Shown here: in pieces, positions 11,501-25,500 of the stretch
How positions within the stretch are numbered: position 1 is the stretch's first letter
Layout: the number at the start of each line of letters is the position of its first letter
NCBI GenBank assembly: GCA_030562195.1
Contig: CM060203.1
Coordinates: 7,516,208-7,580,207, forward strand
Direction: 5' to 3'
Length of the DNA stretch: 64,000 nucleotides
From: Nipponacmea schrenckii
Taxonomy: Eukaryota; Mollusca; Gastropoda; Lottiidae
Position numbers and translations under genes: made by a program
Notes under the pieces: generated by a model
The model's database searches: none
What the model saw: only the letters and a program-made list of their open reading frames with translations
Told to the model about the DNA's origin: nothing

Positions 11501-14500
11501 CTCTAAGTAGGCCTACTATTCAACTAGTATCCAATGCCATGAATGTTTAGTTATATTCATCATAATTGGGACTTATACTTTCTGAACATACTGTCATACA
11601 TCACATCACAATAACAAAACAATTCTAATATGATGTATCATAATGACTCCAGCAATGACAATCTTTGCTACCAATGGCTGAAAATGTTCATTTGATTATA
11701 TTGTTGAGAATTATTTTCAGACAACAGATGTTTGAATTTGACGAGAAACAAGCAAAGAAAGATGATGATGTTTTTCATTTTGTGGGTTATCTGCCCATAG
11801 ATAACAGGCTATATGAGCTGGATGGGCTGAAAGATGGACCAGTTGATTTAGGTAGGTTTTTTCAGTGAAATTGCCATTTATTGCCTGCCAACAAAGTAGG
11901 TTACCAGCAGTAAAAATATTTTGTAGAATTCTGTAGTGTTGTATTGCTTTCTAGTTAAAAAGACCTGTCATATCAGTTGGTTACAAAAAGTTTACAGACC
12001 TTTAAAGGAGCCCAGGCTTTATTTGCTTCGGACAATCATCCGACAGCCTCAAACACATGAAATCTTTTGGTTAGCTAATCAGAAATAGTCTACAGAGCTT
12101 ACCTTTGAAATTTGAGCCTTCAAATCCATGTGTATCCATAATTATCCGTGTTTGAAAAATCATAATGTCCTAAGAAATTACGAACGTCCCGCCATATTGG
12201 AAAACGGTTCGTCTTGATAATCAAAGAGTTATCCTTCCCGTCGTGCAATAGCGGTCATCTATATAAACAGACTACAACGCATTTTTCAATTGTAGACTTT
12301 GTCAACAGGACACACAATTTTCAGACTGACTGGAGACCAGCTGCGTACAGCACGGAAAAAAAAGGAAAAGTGAAATTTTTTGTTTGAGGTATATTTCAAG
12401 GTATTTTGCGATTTTCTTAGAGCTTGAGTATTTCTGAGGACTGTTTAAATGTAACAAAGGTCCAAAACGACCCCTAAAAATCAAGCCTGGGCCTCTTTAA
12501 ATCATTTTTTTTTAATTGAATGTGTGAAGGTTGTGTCTTTCATGATGATTAACGCTGATATTTATATTCCTTGTGTTAAAGGAGCCATCCCATCAGGAAC
12601 AGATTGGTTAGATGTAGTTCGACCAGTTATAGAAAAACGAATGCAGAAGTATGTCATTTAATTTATATTTAAAATCAAGGAAGTGCATTTGAGGATCAGA
12701 GGGGGAGGTTTTTTTTCAACACATTAGATTTTATTATGGCATCTTCAATGTTGTTGACTTTTAAAGGGATAATAGGCGTTAGAACGAATATAAAAATTTA
12801 AGTTCACTCAAATTTGGACAATAACAGTATATGTCCGTCAGTGGACTTACCTATACATCAAAATCCCTCTAAAATCCGATAAATCCAAAAAATAAAGTAG
12901 TTAATCATAAAACGCTTGAGCCATCCATCAAGCGATTTTCAAATCGTGTAAATATAAAGGGAAGTAACTCTAACATATGTGGGTTTTCACGCGTCCTTGA
13001 CCCCTACTGTTGAATTCCACAATGATGTTTTAGCGTTGATTTACCAGACGCTTTTATTCTCAAACTGAATGGAATCGTCGCTGGCTCACTTTTTTTTAAA
13101 ATTCCGAATATATTTTTATTGTGGCTTTTTAAAATTTGGTAAAGTGTGGGATACATACTTATTTAAGTAATAGTCAATATGAAACACAAATATAAGCCGT
13201 AGGCCGAGTGTATTCTAACGCCTATTATCCCTTTAATATTCTCTTGCATTGTGTCCAAATAATTTTAAACTTTATATGCTCTAAGGAGAGTGTGTAGAGT
13301 ATGATGTTGTTAAAATACTCTTTGTGTATTATTAGTATGCAGTGCTAAAAAACAAATTTAAGAAATAATGTTTTTTGTATGTATCTTTTTTACTAGATAT
13401 AGTAACGATGAAATACATTTTAATTTAATGGCTGTAGTTTCTGATAAGAAGATGTCATATGAAAAGAAACTGACAGACTTATCTAAACAGACAGAGGTTT
13501 GTGTAGTGTTTAATACCATAGTGTTGCTATGGGCTCTTTTGGATAATCTTGGTCAAAATCCATATGTACATATGACTTGTAAAGAGGATTTCTTGAGGAC
13601 ACATATTACTTTATTAGCAAAATTCTACTTTTATGAATTGTGCATAAGGTGCTACTTTGAAAATGTAATTTGGAATCCCCTGTTCCCATAAATATATAAT
13701 ATAATTTTTGAGCAAACTGCACTGCTCCATATTAGCAGATGAACTGCTAACTGAACTAATTCATAAATAAGTAACTTTTGTATGTATTTTAGTCAAGTGG
13801 AATGATGACTGATAATATACAATCAGAAATTACAAAATTAAAAATGTTAATAGCTGAAGAAGAGGACAAAATGAATCGATATAAGGTCTGTATTTTTACC
13901 TAAATACATTCATAATTCATAGTCATTCTTCAGATAGGGTTTGTCAATTCACCTTCATTGGTCAAGAATCTATGTAATCGGTACTAAGGCTCGTCAATTT
14001 TTGTATCCTATTCATTTAGTTCATAATGCTCATTATGTTCATATGATATAAAAGTTCGTCAACTCAGCATCCATTTCAGGAAGTCAACATAGCTATTAAT
14101 GTCTTCTTTTCTCTTCAAAGAGTCAAGATAGCTGATATTTAGGTTTGTCAACCATGTATCCCTTTCAGAGAGTCTACATACCTAAGTAAAAAAATATGGA
14201 CCATCTATTAAAGCTTTAAGGTTTACTCTTATGTCTTCCATTGTTTCTGCAGGGTTGAAGGGATTTGTCTTGTTATTGGACTGTCATGATAATTACAGTA
14301 TAGAGTGCTAGAAACTGTCCAATATGAAGGTTGATTAATTTTTCATTTAAGAAAGAAAATATACGAAGGCGACACAATTATCTACCTTTTATAATGGAGT
14401 TATTAAAAATTTTGGCCAAAGAACAAGAGTTACTGCCTTTAATACAAAAAGTAAGTAACAAGTTTTCCATTACAAGTAATTGACAAAGTTTTACATCATT

Positions 14501-15305
14501 AGTAAGTGTACTAAGTTTTACATTTGAAGTGATTGACAAAGTTTAACATTATTAGTGACAAATTTTTACATCATAAGTAAGTGTACTAAGTTTTACATCA
14601 TTAGTAATGGAAAAAGTTTTACATCATAAGTAAGTGTACTTAGTTTTACATTATAATTAAGTGACAAAGTTTTACATTATAATTAAGCGACAAAGTTTTA
14701 CATCAAAAGTAAGTACTAAGTTTAAAATTATAAGTAATTGACAAAGTTTTACATCATAAGTAATTGACAAAGTTTTACATCATAAGTAATTGACAAAGTT
14801 TTACATATAAGTAAGTGTACTAAGTTTCACATCATAAGTTAGTGTACTAAATTTTACGTCACAAGTAACTGTACTTAGTTTGACATGATAAGAAAGTGTA
14901 TTAAGTTTGACATCATAAGAAAGTGTATTAAGTTTTGCATCATAAGAAAGTGTATTAAGTTTTACATCATAAGAAATTGTATTAAGTTTTACATTATAAA
15001 TAATTGACAAAGTTTTTTACATTATAGATTTTGCCTCCAAATATGTGTTGAAAAGCACAAAGTGATTCTATTTTTCTGGGGTAGAGCCTCCATGGAAAAC
15101 CTGAACAATGTTTGGCATTGATCTCAACCCTTGTCCTGTGTTTAAGTCAGTCTGCCCCATGTGTGTACCACTTGACAATAACTGGAAACAATTGTGTAAT
15201 AAAATATCCAACTCAACAGTACTGTATTGTTGTATTTTTTTGTAGGCACGAGATATTGCCAATCAGAAGAAGAAAGAAAGGGAGAAAACTCAAGATAAGA
15301 ATTAG
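8553..15305 (+). CDS. UCHL5: Ubiquitin carboxyl-terminal hydrolase L5 (UCH37), 11 exons
   Basis: Exons: 8553-8628, 8867-8930, 9622-9727, 10041-10166, 10333-10394, 11721-11851, 12582-12648, 13397-13496, 13793-13885, 14352-14450, 15246-15305. All introns are GT-AG and phases agree, giving 327 aa (human protein 329). The start is a short CAGCATGGCG context and the protein begins [18 protein letters not shown], the family's N-terminus. The UCH catalytic residues fall at Gln82, Cys88 (NNACATQ), His164 (VFHFVGY) and Asp179 (LYELDG), the same numbers as in human. The C-terminal exons encode the helical ULD-type tail ([14 protein letters not shown]) and a Lys-rich end. In known animals UCHL5 trims ubiquitin chains at the 19S proteasome through RPN13 and also binds INO80. 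The introns carry two MITEs and two minisatellites. An ACTTCCG (ETS-like) motif lies about 13 bp upstream of the ATG. Confidence 0.97.
10757..11160 (+). repeat. 48-bp tandem repeat in UCHL5 intron 5
   Basis: About eight head-to-tail copies of a 48-bp unit starting AATTGAGCTAAATTTCAGCT and ending in ACC-ACCT, with few changes between copies. It sits wholly in the intron 10395-11720. Diverged relatives of the AATTGAGCT...CAGCTAT motif appear elsewhere in the window. Confidence 0.9.
12002..12500. mobile_element. TTAA-flanked MITE, family A, copy 2
   Basis: The 499-bp sequence matches the copy at 567-1064 over its full length with only scattered changes, and has the same TTAA-bounded inverted ends. 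It lies in UCHL5 intron 6 (11852-12581) and does not touch the splice sites. Confidence 0.85.
12761..13236. mobile_element. TTAA-flanked MITE, family B, copy 2
   Basis: The 476-bp element has perfect 24-bp inverted ends (TTAAAGGGATAATAGGCG at left) including TTAA on both sides. It lies in UCHL5 intron 7 (12649-13396). Compared with copy 1 at 7217-7654 it carries a few tens of extra bases internally. No ORF. Confidence 0.88.
14455..15030 (+). repeat. Degenerate 26-29-bp tandem repeat in UCHL5 intron 10
   Basis: Many copies of AAGTTTTACATCATAAGTAA followed by TTGAC or GTGTACT, with variable unit length. Because the units keep an open frame on the minus strand, a spurious 69-codon repeat ORF appears at 14801-15010. 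Confidence 0.88.
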
Positions 15306-16528
15306 TTCTGAGTTCAGTTAGAAAATGTGATTGAGTTTATGAATTGGCATTATTTTTGTTGTGTTCATTGTTTTCATGGTGGTGGACTTTTACTAATTAA
15401 CAAACCAAAAGAAAGAAAGAAGCAAAATATTTTAACAAATTAAGTTCACAATTTAGGAACGTTTCTACCAGTTTGTCCTGGGCTAAACTTATTGGCATTT
15501 CTCAAGCTATACATATCCATTTATAGCTGGGGCTACTGAAATTGTGAGCAAAATTTTGATAAAACATTAAATATTTTTCATAGAAAACAACTTGAAGGGA
15601 GTACCCATTTACAACTGAATGGACTCCAGTGATGAGGAAACAAGATTTTTTCTTAATTAAAGTATATGGGCTTTCACGAATTTCTGTCTAAATACTGATT
15701 CTGGCCTTACCTCTTGACATTTATCTTCACTGATTATGCATATCCAATTATAGCTGGATGGGCCAGGAAGCCACAATTGTACCAAGGTTTGTTTTGTGCC
15801 TCATAGTCAGACTTTATGGTTCGAAGGGAAAAGTAATATATTCAGAGGGGCAATATGTATGGTCTTGATTAAAGTTACAAAGTTGATCGATTTTTTCAGA
15901 GGGTAATCAATTTTTTGGGTGGGCCTTGTTTTGTTTTTCTCTTGTTTGTTAATGTACCCCACCGATTTCATACTTATGTTGTCATGTAATCATTAAACTA
16001 TATTGTCAAATACTGAACTGGTAATTTGAAAACTTAAATTTGACCTTATTTGAGTATTTTCCTTAAAAGCTTATTAAAACTTCCAGGTCACTGATTAATT
16101 CCACCAAACAATTCTGAATTGAATGAAAGTCTTGATCAGTGGGTTTGAATTTTGGAATATTCATTCTTATTTATTGACTTAATATTGTCAACTGACATTT
16201 TAAACAGTGGTTTAGATTGACAAAATAAGAATTTTTAGCTATGATTAAAATCGAGATCTTGTAAGGCACAGGAAAAAAATGAGGGAAATTCTGCAATGAC
16301 CAGTCATCTGATTTACAGACCTGATTCACTGACGTGGGAATTGGATTTAGTTTGAAAAGCCCAAGGTATTTATTCCTTCATATTTCTATTCCTATTTCTA
16401 GGATCTTGATTTATCATTGGACTTTCCAGTGTCAACCATACGGCTGGCTTAGGTGGGAACTTTTTCTTTCTGTCTGCATCTGCGACTTTATTAAAGGAAA
16501 AACTAAATCAAAGGTTAAGAAAAATCTG
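15306..16528. other. Shared 3' region of convergent UCHL5 and SLC16 genes
   Basis: No coding sequence. It must contain the UCHL5 3' UTR; ATTAAA hexamers occur near 15566 and 15655, and no AATAAA was seen on the plus strand close to the stop. On the minus strand AATAAA lies at 16493-16488. A stretch at about 15810-15930 is similar to 32235-32400, a low-grade dispersed repeat. Confidence 0.5.
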
Positions 16529-16534
16529 TTTATT
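16529..16534 (-). terminator. Poly(A) signal of the SLC16-like gene
   Basis: AATAAA on the minus strand, 10 nt after the stop codon. A second AATAAA at 16493-16488 gives an alternative, more usual 3' UTR length. Confidence 0.5.
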
Positions 16535-16544
16535 ATGCTACAGA

Positions 16545-19500
16545 TCAAACTGTTGATTGCTCGCTCTTAGTTTCTTCTTCACAGTGCACGATAGAATATT
16601 CCTCAAATATATCCTTTTCGGGTCGTCTGGCCAGCGGTTCTAGCGCCAAAACAACCCCGCCACATATTAGACAGGCACCAATCAATTGAAAGCACGAGGT
16701 GTAGGTATTCGTCAAGTCTTTAAGGCTCCCTGAAAAAAGAAAAACGGGTATTAACTGCATAAAAACAGGTTAATAGTTAACAGACGTGATAAGATATTAC
16801 TAATATGAGTCGCATGAATAACATCCAAAGACTATGATGCAGGTAAACAAGATTATTATTCTAAGCAAGTAAGATGAATACACGTAGTTAAACGTGATTG
16901 TTCAGAGGGGCAAGAAATATAGCCGGAGGGGGCATGGGTCTAAGTTGAAGTAAGTACAATGTTATAGGCCGACCAGTTTGACAATTCTGAGCTTCTTTCG
17001 TAATCTAACATTACCGATACAGTCTTAATGTGGGATTATGTAATCGTTACAGCCACTTGCATGTGTAGAAGAGAATCGATTAAATGACCCCTATTACTTA
17101 CCTATAACTGGATAAAACGTTAGTGAGCATGCTCCACTGAAAATCTGAACGAACCCAAAGACTTTAGCAAATTGCTCATAACCCACTAAATCTATCACAA
17201 CTTCCCCGAGTAAGGAAAAGAATGTACCATTTAAAATCCCGAAAACACAAGCCATGGACATTAGTGTTACAAAGTTATGATAGTATGATACAAATTCGAA
17301 CATTATCCCTAGCACCACCAGGGAAAATATGCATATATATTGACCTTTAATGAGTTCGAATTGTATAATAAATGCAGCCACCACACGAAACACTATATCC
17401 AACAGTCCGATCACAGTGAGCAGTAGCGAGGCCTCATAGTCACTTAATCCTCTCTCTATGGCTAAGGCTGGAATGAAAGACTCGGCCGATAGAATACCCG
17501 TTCTCGATATTGGCCAATAGCCCACCAAAATCCAAAACATCGGCTTTTTGAATAGGCTTAAGTCTAAAAGTTTCTTCATTTTCGATAACAGTTTTTCAGG
17601 TGTGCTGTCTGGTGGAGGTGGAAAATTTTGCACAGACGTCACCACCAGGTCCACAAGACTTGGACTGCTGGTGTAAATATTGTGGTGTGATCTCGTTCGG
17701 TTGTGAGCGTGCCCACGCTGATGGCCGACAGAATGCAGCGACCGCATTGACATGGCTCGTGAACTAGGATTTGACAACTGTAAAATTCGTTTGTGTTGTG
17801 GTAATGCATGAATGTTGATTTCGGAGGAATGAATATTTAGATGAGCTGCTTGAAGGTCATGGCCTAATCGTTTTCTGAAATCTTCATGGCTGCACGATTC
17901 TTTGAGGTTGATCATGTCTGTTGAACGTATGGTTACATGACCATTCAAAAATTTTTCTGTTGTGCATTTCGGCTCAGTGTCGTCCACATTTTTAGTCTCT
18001 GGGTCTCTGTACAATGCAGCACAAACAATAGCTTGAGCCATGACCCCACCTAATATCAACTGCGTTCCACGCAATCCGTATTTGTCCAAAAGATGGGTGG
18101 TAATTTGGGGCATTAACATGACTCCTGCACTGACGCCTGCGTTAGAAATAGCCATGGCGAATCCTTGCCGTTTCTTAAAATTCCGTCCCAGGAGTACCAT
18201 GCTGGGTCCAAATGAACAACCGTGTCCAATACCTAAAAAAAAAATTAAATGGAGTTTTACGTTACGTGAATATGTGGACGTATATTGTCGTCGCCCCTGT
18301 CGGTCCGTCAACATTTGTTGTAGACACTATAGAAGCTGCAACTTTTTTTAAGCTTCAATGGATTTGAATGAAACATGATGTGAATTGGAATTGATAAGGT
18401 GGTGGTCGTATTTGTCGCCCCTGTCCGTCAATCGGTTCGTCAACATTTGTTGTAGACACTATAGAAGCTACAGTTTTAAATGGATCTTAATGAAACTTAA
18501 TGAAACTTGGTATTAGCATTGGAATTGATAAGACGGCGGTCAAGTTTTATTTTGACGATTTTCGATGATCGGGTTATTGCCCCTGCCTCTATATTTGTTG
18601 TAGACACAATACAAAGCTACAATTTTCAATGGATTTGAATGAAACTTGGTGTGAGCATTAGAATTGATAAGACGGTGGTCAAGTTCGAATTTGACGATTT
18701 TTCAATAAACGGTTTTTGAGTTATTGCCCTTGACTTAGTTACATCACGTCAGAATTTATTGTTTATGCAATACAAGCTAACATGGTATGTGAATTGGAAT
18801 TGATAAGGCGGCGGTCAAGTTCGAATTTGATGATTTTGCGTCAAAATTGTATTGTGCTATAGAAGCTACAATATTTAATGGATTGCGATGAAACTTATTG
18901 TGAGGATTGGAATTGATAAAACGCCAGTCAAGTGCGAATATGACTATTTTTCGAAGAATGGTTTGCGAGTTATTGCCCTTGATTTAGTAAAATCGCGTCA
19001 AAATTTTATTGTTGGTGCGAAAGAGGCTACTTTTTCCAATGAATTTTGATGAAACTTGAGATTAGCATTGGCATGGATAAGATGCTGGTCCAAGTTCAAA
19101 TGTAACGATTTTTCTATGCACGGCTTGTGAGTTATTTCTCCGTGATGAAACTTGGTATGAGTATTGAAATTGATAAGACGGCAGTCAAGTTCGAAATTGA
19201 CGATTTTTCCATGACCGTATTTGAGTTATTACCCTTGACTTAGTAAAAATGGCGTCGAAATGAATGGTTTTTTAGTTTTTGTCCTTGACTTCAATATTCA
19301 GTGAATGTTTTTGAGTTATTGCTCAATTTATTATTCAAATTCGATGCTGCCAGTGGGCGTATGTTACCTTGTTCGGTAAGCTATCTTTAATGAGATTTTG
19401 TACATTGGGCAAGTTAGGGTTAATTCTTCGGTATTAGTGAACCGTGGGGTGAAAACAAATCACAAACAGAATGAAATAATCTCATCTGCGATATAATGAA

Positions 19501-22500
19501 ATTTTACCCTTCCTTAATTGTTCAAGGTGCATTATAGATACATATATCCCATATGGATATAATGTGAGCCCTTTCTCGTCTGATGATCACTATGTGAAAA
19601 CGTATTTAAGTTTTATAAGAAATTAAAGCGGAGTCCTTGTAATATACAAGGAGAAGACAATCAGAATAGTGCAAAAAGAAGCTATAACTGTTTGTGATAC
19701 ACATACAAAGACTCGAATATTAGTCTATATTTATAAAATAAATTGAAAGACTATCTATCGGTGAAAATATAACTTACCAACTAAACAACTCTGGGAAAAG
19801 ATGATGAATTCTACGTTCATAGCTAAAGCACTGATAGAAACTCCAATTGCACATATTGCTGCTCCAAACATAGCAAACTTTCGAATACTACAATAGTCCA
19901 GTAATATGCCCATCACCATTAAAGCTGTAATGAAACCAAGAAAAGAATATTTCAATTCCGAGAAAAGCTCTTCAACATTAAAGCTGGTATGAATTTAATG
20001 GGTATTTAAGCTCTGGAAATAAAGGTTTGGATCACCTACACTGGAACAACGAAATCGGGAAATCAGCTGGTACAGTAACACAGCTATACATACGTCTGAA
20101 ATTGGACTCGGATCAGCTGATTAAGTAAATTTAGACAACTATAGCTCAAACAAGACTCCTCAAAGATTGTCAACTATATAATATGACGGCTCACATCATT
20201 ATTTCTGCTGGTAAAGTAAAACTATTGACGACTATACATATAGCAGATATTGAGTTCTATCAGCTGGTTAATTAATATTTCTCTTTAGCTACAACATCTA
20301 AACAACCAACTAAGAAATATTTTTGGTTTTCACCTACCATTTTACAGTTTCAAAAGAAATTTTCCAGAAGAAAAATCTTTTATTCGTACTTAAAATTCTC
20401 TTAGTTTTCTTTTTTTCCAATTTTCTGTACCCCAGACTTACTAGATATACTGTACATGGCTTCGGATATACCCATCACTGTCGACGTGTAAGAAACTGGA
20501 GCACGAAACTCTTCCAGAAATTTCACAAATAATAAACCAAACGCTCGGAAATATGCCATTTGGAACATGTTGGCCACAAACGTAGCTGTAAGAGAACAAA
20601 AATGTTAAGAAATATTTATGTAAATATTTATGTAAATATCAAATGTCCTATCCGAACAACTTGACTGTCATAGCTCTCCATTTATAGTTTTTAATAGATA
20701 GAAGCCAGTTAACAAGTTCTCATGCATTTTGATAGTATTTTAATATAAGGAAAAACGGTAAGATTTTTTATTGAAAAAATATTTTTTGGGTTCCCTGGAA
20801 TCCCTGTATCAGCGAATTTAAGCCAGATTCGGAGAGAAATTTATGCGACCAATGCAGAGGAAATCCTTTTGAAAAATTCCCAGAAAATTATTTCGCTACA
20901 AATAAAATGATATATTCTGTAAATTGGTTAATAATTTGTCATTGTTATAATCTGTAATTTAAAACCCGAACATAATACTCGGAATAATTCCTTTAAATGA
21001 TATCGTTACCTCACTTTTTTATATACAAGAAGAAGCAAGTTCGCTGTGACCTATCCTATCGATTACTGTGCAACAAACCCAGATGACAACGTAGTATACT
21101 GTAAATTGATTACCCGATTCACGAAGGGTAGTTGCTTAGATCATAATTTACTCAAGGGGAATCTAATCGTTGCATTTGTATAGCTTTAATCTGATTTTCT
21201 ATCCACTATTTGAGTTTTAGGGACACCATCTATATAGGCCTATACACCTGAAATCCTAGGCTTTGTATGTGTATTATATTAGGGACACCTATAGGTTCTA
21301 TTTCATTTACATCATTCTGTTTTTCTAGTCTTTGTATGTGTATCAGGGATGACTGACTGACTGGTAGGTATGGTGTCTGCTTCAAGCCATATCGCGGACG
21401 TTGAGTAAGGAGCGGCCTGCTCCTATGGCTTCTTCTATATCTTTACTCATTCTTCTTCTGTTACTTCCTTCTTCGTTCTTCTTCTGTATCTTCCTTCTTC
21501 GTTCTTCTTCTGTATCTTGATTCGTCATTCTCCTTCTGTAACTTTCTTCTTTCTTCTTATAGAGAGCGACGTGCTCTTATGGCTTCATCTGTCCTTCTTC
21601 TGTAAAGAGCGATGTGCTCTTTAAACTTCTTCTGTCCTTCTTCTGTGATTCTTCTTGACGTTTTACCGAAGACTGAGTCCACGTTCGACGTCATACCTAC
21701 AGATGAGCAGGACGCTCTTCTGATGTGCTACCTAGGTGATCATTCCTATTTCTTTTAAGAAATAATAAACTGCTTCACAAATTGACGACATACCCTCTCC
21801 CGTATGTGACAGAATGTTTTTCAGATTATAGTCCAGCTTACGTTTATTCAATATATCGACCAGCGTTTGTCTCTCTTCCCTTAATTGATCACAATGGATG
21901 AACAGATGTTCTTCGGTACCAGCTTCACCGCAGGGACATAGCTTCAGTTCGTATTTGTGATTTCTTACCTCACCCACCATTCTAATACGGGCAAGCGAGC
22001 GATCGACAGATCTGTCGATTGGGATGGTGCAAAATTACTTTACTGCTAATGCTATCGTTTAGTCTGAAGCGAAACGTATCAGCATCCACGAGAGTTACCT
22101 CCCATGCAGATTTGATGTTTTTACCGATTATGCTCCGGACTTCTGATAAGCTGTAGTCTATCGGCACAATTTCCGTTAGATCTAGTCCTTGTTTTGCGAG
22201 TTCATCTGCAATCTCATTTCCTTGTATGCCAACATGAGACGGGATCCATGCCAGTTCGATTGATTTGCCTTGACTATGTATTAATGAGCACGCTTGCCTG
22301 ATTTCATCCACTAGCCCCGATTGGGAACTCGAAGAGTTTTGGGATGGTAGGTTGGTTGGGAAAGGGGGTTCTTTTCCAGCAATTTTATCCCAAACTAGTT
22401 AGTTCCTTTTGGGGGTTTTTGGGATGGATTTGTAAATTTGGATGTTTCAGAGACACCCATAGTTTTGGTGTTTGACACCATTTCTGGTTTAGGGAAAATG

Positions 22501-25500
22501 TCATAGGGGTGAAACTCGACCCATTTTCTGAGTATTTAGTTTTACACCCAAAATTTATTTACATCGTGGTTGTTTTTCGAGACCCTTGCTTGGTTTGACC
22601 ATTTCTGGTTTTTATCGGAAACACCTTATACCTTAAATTTGACACCTTTCTTTTTTGTATCAGAGAAACCCAAAGCTTATATTGACACCTTTTCTGTGTA
22701 TCAGAAACACCCATGCTTATATTGAACCATTCTGTGTATCAGAGACACCCAAGTTATATTGACACATTCTGTGTATCAGAAATCATAGCTTTATTGACAC
22801 CATTTCTGTGTATCAGAGACACCCAAAGATTATATTGACACCATATCTGTGTATCAGAGACACTCATAGCTTCTATTGACACCATTTCTGTGTATCAGAA
22901 ACACCCATAGCTTACATTGACACCATGTCTGTGTATCAGAGAAACCCAAAGCTTATATTTACACCATTTCTGTGTATCAGAAACACCCATAGCTTATATT
23001 GAAACCATGTATCAGAGACACCCATAGCTTATATTGACACCATTTCTGTGTATCAGAAATACCCATAGCTTATATTGACACCATTTCTGTGTATCAGAGA
23101 AACCCATAGCTTATATTGACACCATTTCTGTGTATCAGGGAAAACCCATAGCTTATATTGTCACCATTTCTGTGTATCAGAAACACCCATAGCTTATATT
23201 GACACCATTTCTGTGTATCAGAGAAACCCATAGCTTATATTGACACCAATTCTGTGTATCAGAAACACCCATAGCTTATATTGACACCATTTCTGTGTAT
23301 CAGAGAAACCCATAGCTTATATTGACACCAATTCTGTGTATCAGAAACACCCATAGCTTATATTGACACCATTTTCTGTGTATCAGAAACATCCATAGCT
23401 TATATTGACACCATTTCTGTGTATAAGAGAAACCCATAGATTATATTGACACCATATCTGTGTATCAGAGAAACCCATAGCTTATATTGTCACCATTTCT
23501 GTGTATCAGAAACACCCATAGCTTATATTGACACCATTTCTGTGTATCAGAGAAACCCATAGCTTATATTGACACCATTTCTGTGTATCAGAGAAACTCA
23601 TAGCTTATATTGACACCATGTCTGTGTATCAGAGAAACCCATAGCTTATATTGACACCATTTCTGTGTATCAGAGAAACCCATAGCTTATATTTCCTACT
23701 CTCTGGGCTTGTAAGGCCCTCTGACGCAAGATCTGGACGTTCCACGGAGTTAAAGACTGAAATGTAACGGTAGCTTATAACATTCGGAAGGTATACAAAT
23801 AGGTCTATTTATATGGCCGTAATTATTTGTGCTAAATAGAGCGTTATATTAATATTATTATATTTACATTACTACTATCTTTCGCTTCAATAAACCAGTT
23901 CTACAAACTGGCATTTTTTTCCAATATTAACATTTCTACTATCACTCGCTTCAATAAACCAGTTGCGCAAACTGGCGTTTATTTTCCAATAACTGTAGTT
24001 TGTCACGTGACACTATAACGTCAAATTCATCTCCAAGCGAACACTGATTTTATCTTTAGATTTATACCATTGACAATGGAACTATTAAATAATAAAACAT
24101 TTAGGAGTATTTTATGAAAAAAGACAAACCAATGTAAATATAAGGAATGAATGTGGATCACGTGATAAACCAGCGTTTATTCCTTGTTGATTATGAACAA
24201 TTTCACGTCATAATCCGCCAATCTTAACGAGTTTCGAAAAATATGGGCAATAATTTTTTGAATTATTTGTTTCAAAGATTAGAATCTCAGTGGTAATGAA
24301 CAATTCACCAAGTTTCGTCATAATCATACATGAATTGTCTTTGCCAGAAAAATTATAACGCGTTTCGAATTGCAAAGGCAATGAATTTCCTCTTCTTTTA
24401 ACTTAATGTTTTTTTGATAATGTTCAACCTTTGGGTACATTTAAATATTTTAGTTTCCTTTAAATCTGTTATTGTGCTTTCTAGCGTTTCACTGAACAAG
24501 GTCAATATTTAAAAAAAAGCCTACGTCCTTGGGTGGTTTTGAACAATAATCAAAAATTGTGCTTTTTTAGGTGTTTAAGTTTAAAAATTGAACGCGCTTC
24601 GAAGAACAAGGTTTTGATTGTCAATTTAAAAGGTTTTGTTCAAAACTGTCAAGAATTCTAGATAATAATTGAATTTAATTTCCTAACTAGGTCACCATAG
24701 TAATTTGAATACACGGTTGAGTACACAGAGCAACCTGGACAAAGATAACTCGAGCAAGAAAGTTTAAAAGGGTTATTCAGTGTAATTTGGTCACAAAATA
24801 TTTTTGACAACCAAGGCACACGCATTCGTCCTTAAGGTAATTGGCTACATACGGTTATGTTAAAATTTAACTTAGATACACGAAGGTTATTCATCCCAAA
24901 ATGGTAACTAATACAGAAATTGAACGCAATAATTACCGATAATCTTCCGTCTTGTATGCAGTCAACAATATTAATTTTGTCATTGACGGATAGGAAGATA
25001 TAAATATAAAAGCCGATTTGCAAGTTACAAAGATAACAACCCAAATATTGGATAGCAAAGGTTGTGATAAGGCTTGAGGAGGCGTACGATAGATAAATCT
25101 AACTGCAGTTGTCAATGAATTAAAAATAATATCATTACGAAATTTGGAGAGATATTCATTTGACATACTCCTGTCCCAAATACCCAGATGTATAGGCTCT
25201 GAGATACACTTCGACCAGACCTGGACAAAACAACGCACGCACACACGTGCGAAGGAACAAAATTGTCGACGATATATTTAAATTCTTAAACTCTCGCTCT
25301 ATTTCTCGTATTAAAATGATACCTTAAATGCAATTCATGTACATGTATCTGTATTTATAGTTATTAATCTGTATATGGTTTTAATATTAACGATTATCCA
25401 TTGCTTGCCACAAATTAAACCCCTCATTGTTTGTTTGTTTTGATTGTTCCAAGATTCAATGGTTTATGTCCAGTTTGGTATGCTTGGTTTTCATGCATGA

